Shown one piece after another: positions 57,427 to 64,000 of a DNA stretch of 64,000 nucleotides (the first letter of the stretch is position 1; the number at the start of each line of letters is the position of its first letter). The notes under the pieces are model-generated. The model was not told the origin of the DNA and searched no databases. It saw nothing but the letters and a program-made list of their open reading frames with translations. This stretch comes from Hydrangea macrophylla. Its lineage: Eukaryota; Streptophyta; Magnoliopsida; Cornales; Hydrangeaceae. A program made the translations under genes and the position numbers. The DNA is taken from the NCBI GenBank assembly GCA_033977485.1, contig CM066997.1:81500634-81564633 (forward strand), given 5' to 3'.

Positions 57427-59166
57427 CTAATGAAAGGTGTAGTCAGCCTCCATCTTCTCCAGATCAGCCATCATTTTCTTAATGTTCTCCAACAATGAAG
57501 CAGAGCTTTTCACTCCAGCTCCAGGGATATCAGCTAGAAGGATGCATTGGTTGGCAATCTCTTCCCTTTTCTGGAAAAAGCCCCTCACATCAACCATTTG
57601 TTGGGTTGCCTCTGACATAGCATTGGCAATTTTCAAAAAATGGTACAAAAAAGTTATAGATGATGAAGAAGAGAAAGAACCTGTGAAATCTGCAGAAAGC
57701 AAGGTGACTGCACTCTCAATGGACTCCTACTAACCCATCACATTTCAAAAGGTTAAAGAACATAAAAAGGTCAAAAGATCCCTGGACTGGAGTTGGGCTT
57801 CTGACTAAATTAGAGTGGCCACTATAGGAGTTAGCTTCAGTGGTAAAGGGTCTGAGCCTGGCCTCTAGGCAAGTATTAGTCTAAGGTGAAGATCTTTGAT
57901 ATTGGAGGTCATCTGAGATTCGAAGAGGTTGGAGTCATAGAAGCGGATGAGCCAGGTCCCATAGAAGAAGAAGAGGGTTGAGGAAGAGAGTTTTTGAAGG
58001 TTGAGGGACCTCGGTGGTTCAATCAAATCAGCGGGATCTTTTGAGGTACCGGTGTCACTTTGGCCGGTTTAAGGAAAAGCCTTGGCAGGGGAAGGACTTT
58101 GTAGAGAGGAAGGAAAAAGTCCAAGAGTTTTTGTAGTGCCAGGTTGATGGGTTAACCCAAACGACATGGGAAAAACACTTAAGGTTGGCTCATCATGCAA
58201 TTATTTTTTAGCACGGGCCTTTCTCCTGGCCTTCTTTGCAGTACTAGGAGTTTCCTGTTAAGGGATCTATCCAGATTCTTCTTCTTCGAATTAAATGGGA
58301 TGCTCCATGGTAGTTTGTTCCAGAGTGGGTTTCTTTGCCATCTCCTTGTAATCAGGGCATTTGGTATCCTTAGAACTACACTGGATTGGGGTTGAGGAAG
58401 GAACTTTTGTAGGGGCAACTATTTTTTCAGCCCGTACAGCAATAGAGGACTTGGAAGGACCTGTCCATTAGAAAATAAAAAGGGTTATATAAATTTGGTC
58501 ATGAAAAGTAAATAAATCAATCAGTCCTAATACCAAGTAACCTAATGGGTCTCGTGGAACTAAGTGTGGAGACTAACTAGTTGGTCTGGGGATTACCCAA
58601 GTAGCCTGATGACTAGATAGGGGAATGCCACCAAATCTGGGGCTCAGGGGAATGCCAGACTAATAGTTGGCTATGGTGTCCCTGCAGATGCATCAGTCTA
58701 GACAACAGGTTCTGCAATCCCAAACTCAGCCAGGGGTGGAAAAGGGCATGTCTTTCTAACCTAATTTTCAGCAGAAGCATAAAGCTGCTTCCAATTTGGG
58801 GTTTTTCCATACTTTTCCTATAGTCCTGAGCCTTATTTTCCACTCGTTCTCTTTTCAATATGATCGTGATTTGATGCGCCTCCGAGATTGACTCAAAGAG
58901 CCTCTGGGATTCCATTTTAACGTATAAAATTCTTCAAACTTTACGATGGAGTTGTAGTCAGCTTTAAGGTCAGGATCCATACCTTGGCTCTTTTTCCTTT
59001 TGCCTATAGTCTGAAAAGCGGAAGGATTAGTTGTTGGTGATGGTGGTAATGAAGATAATACATTCAGCAAAGTAGCATAATCATTAAAGCAACGATCAAA
59101 GTTCTTGAGCCAGAATGTGTCGAAGGAGGGAATAGAAGCAGGACTGAGAGAGAAGGGATGAAATCT
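57427..59166 (-). pseudogene. Second plant-mobile-domain gene, 3' part (antisense in the Tat element)
   Basis: Minus-strand gene cut at its 5' side by the LTR at 59167. Segments match the copy at 9032-12223 in order: FDTFWLKNFDRCFNDYATLL, NPSAFQTIGKRKKSQGMDPD (cf. NPSLVQAVGQKRKAQATKGK), VKFEEFYTLKWNPR (cf. FEKFFKFKFDPRQ), an acceptor-like CAG before GTCCTTCCAAG at about 58460 (cf. CAG before AGGCCCTTCCAAG), a Pro/Ser-rich part, and FFQKREEIANQCILLADIPG near the end. Frameshifts and stops are frequent. The N-terminal mobile domain itself lies beyond the insertion. It is antisense to the Tat pol, as in Tat elements with antisense ORFs. Confidence 0.7.
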
Positions 59167-59268
59167 TGTAATACCCAGTATTTCTATAATGTATTATATG
59201 AATAAGACCTTGTATTCCTCTTTGAGATACTTGTATAAGTTTAGCTTTACCTTTAGTGTAATCTGTAT

Positions 59269-59400
59269 CCCAATCGATTGAACTAGTTTCCCAATTGATT
59301 GCCTTATCTTGGATACCAATCGATTGGCATCTTATACCAATCGATTGGAGCATTTAATACCTAACCCCAATCGATTGCCACTCATGCCAATTGATTGGTA
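59269..59400. repeat. CCAATCGATTGG palindrome array 1
   Basis: Five or six copies of the 12-bp palindrome CCAATCGATTGG (and CCAATTGATTGC variants) in about 130 bp, 60-190 bp upstream of the TATA box. Confidence 0.9.
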
Positions 59401-59459
59401 GCAGTTGGATAGATTCTCTTGCTTTTGATAAGGTTTGGCCACTTGAACACTTATTCTCC

Positions 59460-59470
59460 TATATATATAT
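59460..59470 (+). promoter_or_regulatory. TATA box of second Tekay-like LTR
   Basis: CCTATATATATATG, downstream of palindrome array 1. Confidence 0.55.
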
Positions 59471-59510
59471 GATCCATTTGGACGTGCTTGGGGATCCAAA
59501 AATCCACTGA

Positions 59511-59730
59511 GGGAGAGAGAGAGAGAGAAAGTATTGGGTGTGTTTTTATATATATATATATATACACTCACACACATATATAAATCTATACACTCATACA
59601 CACATACATCCATGGACTGAGAAAGAGAAGAAGAAGATCAGAAGAAAAAAGAAGGAAAGAAAGAGAAGATGAAGGAAAAGAAGAAAGAGAGAAGAGAAAG
59701 AGAGAGAAGAAAAGAGTAGAGAGAGAGGGA
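59511..59730. repeat. Microsatellites and polypurine-rich tract in LTR
   Basis: (GA)n at 59513-59530, (TA)n at 59549-59564, and a nearly pure A/G stretch from 59614 to 59730. Ser/Leu-rich reverse frames here are artefacts. Confidence 0.9.
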
Positions 59731-59917
59731 GCCTCCATTAGAGAGCCCAAGCTTTCCCAATTACGATCCAAATACTCCCTTAGCACTTACGGTGAGTTCT
59801 AAACTCACTTGGTAGCCTAATTTTGATGTTAGGACTTGTTTAGACAAAGAAAAGATGCATATATCATGTTTTCCCGTATTTATGTTGCTGGACTGTCTTC
59901 ACTGTGAAGAAGACGAG

Positions 59918-60110
59918 ATCCCAATCGATTGGGACTTTTCCCAATCGATTTCCATTTCATATAATTGGTTGCCATTATAGATACCCCAATTAATTGCCAA
60001 AGTTAGCAATCGATTAGTATGGATTGTGATCCAATCGATTGGACTTTTTCCCAATCGATTATTACTGCTTTTATACCAATAGATTGGACCTCTATCCGAT
60101 TCAATTGGCA
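59918..60110. repeat. CCAATCGATTGG palindrome array 2
   Basis: Seven or eight copies of CCCAATCGATT(G/T) variants in about 190 bp, downstream of the TATA box, in the putative transcribed part of the LTR. Confidence 0.9.
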
Positions 60111-61376
60111 GTTACAAAATGTTGATATTCCTGTTTTGATTATATTATAACTGTTTTAGTCATTTCTTTACTATTCAAAAATCACTGCATGATATATTGT
60201 TGTAATACAGACATGATAATGAGATAATGCGACATAGGATCGCAGTGACGATAAGATTAATGGATAATGGTTGTGATGTTAGATAACGTATCATTATAAA
60301 TTGTTTGGAGTTATCGTTCATTTCATTCAATGTAGTCAGACCACATGGGATTTTTATGTATCGATGTTAGAGTTGAACTTAAGTAAGTTTGTTAAGATTC
60401 GGGGCCTTGATCGATCATATGTTCTTAAAAGCGGTGTCTATGACTTGTGATGGACTGGACCAAGTAGCCCTAAGATAGCCAAATGAGCTAATCTGTATTA
60501 TTAAAAGTGGTAGACAAATGAAGGTGTCTATGACTTGCGGTGAACTGTGATCACTGGTAGACATCGCTAAGTCATGGCATTAGAATGATGTACTATTACT
60601 TAAAGCATTATATCCCTATAGTGTGGTGAACTGGGCATATGCTCTTAAAAGCTAGGGATGGACTGACATAGTGTCCATGACATGCAGTGGACTGTGCATA
60701 TGTTCTTAAAGCAGTGGATGAAGCAATGGTGTATCTATAGAAGTGAACTACTGTTGAGTCTGTTCTTCTATGAAAATATGTTGTCGGTCTTAATTTAGTA
60801 AGACATTAGTAAGTGGATAATCAGCTTGATTAAATAGAAGGCACACTCATTGGAATTTAATTGTTTATCATACATAACTTGTAATAACTTCAATAATTGA
60901 TACCCTGTTAGTATCTAACTCACATAGCTTTCATTAAGCTGGCAGAGTTTATGCCGCTGGACACTTCTACGTTCCAGCGCACCCTGGTTATGATTATACA
61001 GGTGAAGGACTTGTGGGCGAGGACTACTATGCCGGTGACGATGCTCATGTGAAGGATTATCCCTAAGGAGGTCAGACAGGAGAGGACTATTATGCCGAGG
61101 ACTACCTCTACACCAATTGAAGATTAGGCTAGATTTTGTAATTTATTATGTTCTATTTGGTTCGAGACTCTGATTGTAATAGTTAATAACTTTATTTTGA
61201 CTTTAAGTTACATTGTTATCCAGAACCTAGATTATATTCTCATGATCTTTGTTCTTTTTTGTTTCTTAGTACTCTGGTTGTGGACAATCATGTGACTTCA
61301 CTAGTCACTGCCTTTGGACCGAAAAAGGAAATTTATTTTTCTCTATTTTTGTCATTCTGGTGCGTGATAGGATTTT

Positions 61377-61389
61377 TGGTATCAGAGCC
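61377..61389 (+). other. Primer-binding site of second Tekay-like element
   Basis: TGGTATCAGAGCC, identical to the PBS at 51828-51816. Confidence 0.9.
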
Positions 61390-61506
61390 TAGGTTTATAC
61401 CCTTTCACTCACAGATTGTCCCACACCATCTGGTCCTAGAACCTTGAGATTCTTTAGATGAGTATTAAGATTAGTTCTGACTTAAGGTAGTCTCTTTTTA
61501 GGTATC

Positions 61507-62475
61507 ATGGCAATACTGTGCTTCATTCCAGACGAGTTTGGAGGACACTATGTGTATGAGGGCAGTATTGAGCCAGCAGACCCACAGTATTATGCTTGGA
61601 GGGTCAAACAGAGGGCTATCATACAGATAGTACGAGACATACTGACTGAGTAGTAGAGATTTGGGACTCAGGACCCAGAGGTGATACGTCAAGAGATGAT
61701 CTACCACAAGGACACCTTCAGACGCATTGAGGAGGATTTCCTACAGATTCTGTGAGACCGTTTTTCATATTAGGTTCTACTTGCAAAGGTTAGAGCAGTG
61801 CTTCCACCTCCCCCGACAGAGCCACCACCCCAGACACCTCAACCCCTACTAGAGGAGGACATGAATGATGCACCCCAGCAGATGAGGACCCAGAAGATAA
61901 GGATACGGATGAGGATGAGGGCAACGATGATGATGAGCCAGAGGATGACGACGAGGAGATAGAGGATGAGGAGGATGAGGACACCGACGACGAGTAGCTA
62001 GAGTATGATCCGGAGGAGGACCCAAAGGACCCAGTTGGTATAGATGTGCCAGTTGGTGTAGGTATTGCGGTAGCAGAGGGTTACCCGATAGAGGAGGCTA
62101 TAGCAGAGGATGACGTAGGTGATGACGCTGTGATACCAGTCTTACCAGGCGGAGTGCTAGCAAAGCTGGTAGCAGATTGGGCTGTAGAGATGGCTGCACA
62201 TCCCCACAGATTTGAGATAGAAGTAGCAAAGTTAGCCTATGCTATGGCAGAGGCTGAGGCATTCATAACTAAATTTGATGCAGCCCAGGCTGATATGGCC
62301 GATGTAGGAGATTTAGGAGCTATTGTGGAGCATGACGGACCTGAGCTACCCTAGGATGATTTGATGGAGGAGGAGGATATGATGGATGATGATGACATGG
62401 ACGAGGATGATGTTTTGTCGGAGATTGCCCCAGAGAATGAGTCTTCCATCTATAGATCTGGCATGGACAAATTTT
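61507..62475 (+). pseudogene. Leader ORF of second Tekay-like element (acidic, unknown)
   Basis: ATG at 61507: MAILCFIPDEFGGHYVYEGS, then YYAWRVKQRAIIQIVRDILT, stops at about 61650 and 61755, VIRQEMIYHKDTFRRIEEDF. A strongly acidic run follows in a shifted frame (about 61875-62040, nearly all Asp/Glu). After a further stop comes a 103-codon open stretch (62046-62354; VGVGIAVAEGYPIEEAIAED, LVADWAVEMAAHPHRFEIEV), then more Asp/Glu and ENESSIYRSGMDKF to a TGA at 62475. The start resembles FVPDAFGGHWVTV of the ORF at 51645. Longer than that copy (about 320 versus 202 codons). Function unknown. Confidence 0.65.
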
Positions 62476-62712
62476 GAGTCTAGTACACAGATGATCTGTT
62501 GTGTACTTCGCTGTACATCTTTTGGATATATATACAAATGTGTGTGTGATAGATCGTTTCTTTTGATTATTTCCGTTGTCATCTCATTATTTATGTTATG
62601 TTATGATTTAGATTTGTTCTACGCTTCTCGTTGTTTTATTTATGGTTGTTTTCCCAAGAAGATTGTCAGCTAATTGTTAGATCTTTCATAGGACACCTCA
62701 CACGAAACACTA
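62476..62712 (+). other. Spacer between leader ORF and gag
   Basis: Noncoding, T-rich; about the same length as the 300-bp spacer in the other element. Confidence 0.5.
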
Positions 62713-63424
62713 TGGCTAGGAACATGAGATATCAAGTGAGCGCGTCTGGGAGCACCCATTCCTGAGGGTATGGACCCAATCAGAGTCTTCAAAGCATTCA
62801 TGCAATGAATGGAACACGTTGGTGACACCTATAACAGTGCCACCCACTGAGCTAACAACGACAACAACCACGTTGCTCCTCTAATGCAGACAGGCGATAA
62901 ACTATTGGAACAATTCTATCACCTATGACCCAAGAATTTGACGGCATGGCAGAATCTTGGAAGGCCGAATAATGGATACAAGAGTTGGAGCTAATCTTCA
63001 AGGCCCTAGAATGCAACGAGCTTGACAAGAGATGTCTAGGCGCATTTCAATTGACTTATTACGCCACAGACTGGTGGGAGGCCAGAGAGCCACAATTGGG
63101 ATCGATGCCGCAAGGAGAATGCCTTGAAAAGCATTCAGGACTCAATTTCTCGAGAAGTATTTCCCCGAGGATGAAAGAGACCAACAAGAGAGGAATTTCC
63201 TGAGTCTAACTCAAGAGAACTGGACTGTCAGGGAGTATACCACACAATTCGAGCGACTTTCCGATTTTGCTTCGCACATGATAGATACCCCTGCCAAGAA
63301 GGTCAAGTGATTTTCATCAAGGACTCAACCCACACCTCCAACACATGGTGATAGGCTATCTGGGCCAGTCGTTTGAAGGGATTGTCTATCTTGCTTCAAG
63401 TTTGGAAAAGGATGCTTACCCTGT
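62713..63424 (+). pseudogene. Gag of second Tekay-like element, N-terminal part
   Basis: ATG at 62713 (MARNMRYQVSASGS). Reading across frame changes: EGMDPIRVFKAFMQ, QTGDKLLEQF, QEFDGMAESWKAE-stop-W and IFKALECNELDKRCLGAFQL followed by TYYATDWW, matching the gag at 50738-49659 (MFEAVQCNEMDKRRLATFQL, ADWW). It continues through [24 protein letters not shown] sequence and GYLGQSFEGIVYLASSLEKD, then is cut at 63424 by another LTR. Confidence 0.85.
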
Positions 63425-64000
63425 TGTGGACACAGAAAGTGGACCACTTCTCTTGTTTGAGATTGTTTTGAAATTGATTTGAATCAAAGAAAGAAAATAG
63501 GTCTGTTGAAAACAGATACAGAGTCGCCACTTGGTCTTTAAGGAACCAAGAAACCTAATTTTGACTCACCCAAATGGATAAAGGGCACCGGCCCTTCATA
63601 ACCAAAGAGCTTGGTTCGGGGTTTTGGTACGAGAGAGGAAGGAGCCTTTGTCGCGACTAAAACACCCTCAACTCGCCCCATCTTTCGACGGGCCTCAATT
63701 AGCATCCAAATAATCATCTTATACTATGTATGGTTCGGCAATTAATACTATGATAGTATATTACATTACATAAGAAACTTGAAAATGGAAGATCTAAAGA
63801 TAAGATATCATTCATAAGATCTAAGCCAAATATCACACAATGCGAAGTGAAAGATCACACAAATAAACCTAGGAAAAATCGTCTAATCATATATCAATTA
63901 ATCAAGTTTTCCTAATCTAAAGGGGACATGAATTTTTCTTGAAACAAATAAATCAAAGAAAGTAAAATATACTTAGCAAACTAGTATGATGCATGTTAAT
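63425..64000 (-). mobile_element. Family B LTR, right copy (runs out of the window)
   Basis: Begins TGTGGACACAG inside the gag. The block GAGTCGCCACTTGG ... GAGAGAGGAAGGAGCC ... ACTAAAACACCCTC at 63520-63670 corresponds to 5315-5465 in the LTR at 5258. By that comparison the 3' end of a minus-oriented LTR lies at 63425. Preceding bases CTGTT would be the TSD; its partner is outside the window. Confidence 0.7.

Larger units (their letters stand above)
23523..59166 (+). mobile_element. Outer Tat-lineage Ty3/gypsy element (3' part cut off)
   Basis: Plus-strand element whose parts read in order: LTR start TGTTTGCACC (23523), gag (28951-32951), protease, residual RT, RNase H, second RNase H (34023-35399), integrase (55745-56950), then a minus-strand PMD gene (57427-59166). 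A second, extra RNase H and an antisense ORF after pol identify the Tat lineage. It is split by a CACTA element in the LTR, a Cassandra TRIM in gag, and a copia element in integrase. A second Tekay-like element interrupts it at 59167. Its 3' LTR is not in the window. The copia TSD GATGC rejoins the integrase frame, which proves the two halves belong together. Every gene is broken. Confidence 0.9.
59167..61369 (+). mobile_element. 5' LTR of second Tekay-like element
   Basis: Begins TGTAATACCCAG and ends ...GTGCGTGATA, 7 bases before a PBS; the comparable ends of the chromovirus at 51837-54753 are TGTAACAACCTG and GGCGTGACA plus 8 bases. TATA at 59460-59470. Two clusters of CCAATCGATTGG palindromes lie upstream and downstream of the TATA box. 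A (GA)-rich tract of about 115 bp is at 59614-59730. Confidence 0.85.

Noticed and set aside
59586..59786. Ser/Leu/Phe-rich minus-strand frame resembling a signal or membrane segment
   Set aside because: Encoded by the polypurine-rich tract at 59614-59730; low complexity.
61790..61984. Poly-Ser reverse frame
   Set aside because: Antisense shadow of the Asp/Glu-rich leader ORF (GATGAGGA repeats).

Overview
The window is plant nuclear DNA, almost certainly from a eudicot and from a repeat-rich, gene-poor (probably pericentromeric) part of a chromosome. I found no host gene, tRNA or true rRNA gene that I can defend. Nearly all of it is transposable elements: Ty3/gypsy elements of Athila-like, Tat and Tekay-like chromovirus type, Ty1/copia, a Cassandra-type TRIM, CACTA, hAT and Tourist-like MITEs, and a SINE. 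All coding sequences are broken, mostly by single-base nonsense changes.

Layout. 1-5257: end of one LTR, then a non-autonomous Athila-like element (gag and protease only) with its PPT and the start of its 3' LTR. 5258-13055: a minus-strand LTR of a second family, a 60-bp tandem array, a degraded multi-exon plant-mobile-domain (PMD) gene on the minus strand, and a plus-strand LTR with PPT, read as the 3' part of a Tat element with an antisense ORF. 13056-23522: noncoding DNA holding a triplicated repeat, MITEs, a copia solo LTR, a hAT MITE with an 8-bp TSD, a SINE, a Tat-type solo LTR with a 5-bp TSD, and a Tourist-like MITE with a perfect hairpin inside.

23523-64000 is one Russian-doll stack. 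The outermost layer is a plus-strand Tat retrotransposon (LTR at 23523, gag, protease, deleted RT, RNase H, second RNase H, integrase, then an antisense PMD gene ending at 59166). A CACTA element (23822-28474, TSD ACA) sits in its 5' LTR and a Cassandra TRIM (30721-31412, TSD AAAGA) in its gag. A Ty1/copia element (35405-55739, TSD GATGC) sits in its integrase. That copia carries a Tekay-like chromovirus in its own 5' LTR (42490-54753), which has a recombinant LTR-internal-LTR-internal structure. A second Tekay-like element (from 59167) cuts the antisense PMD gene and is itself cut at 63425 by an LTR of the family seen at 5258.

The most unusual signals are: an extra acidic ORF between PBS and gag shared by both Tekay-like elements; short, often palindromic motif arrays in the LTRs of several unrelated families, repeatedly just upstream of the TATA box; antisense PMD genes with matching exon layout in two Tat elements; and near-pure nonsense-point-mutation decay of otherwise uninterrupted gag-pol frames. 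Coordinates of TSD-bounded elements are exact as read. Domain limits inside pseudogenes are approximate.
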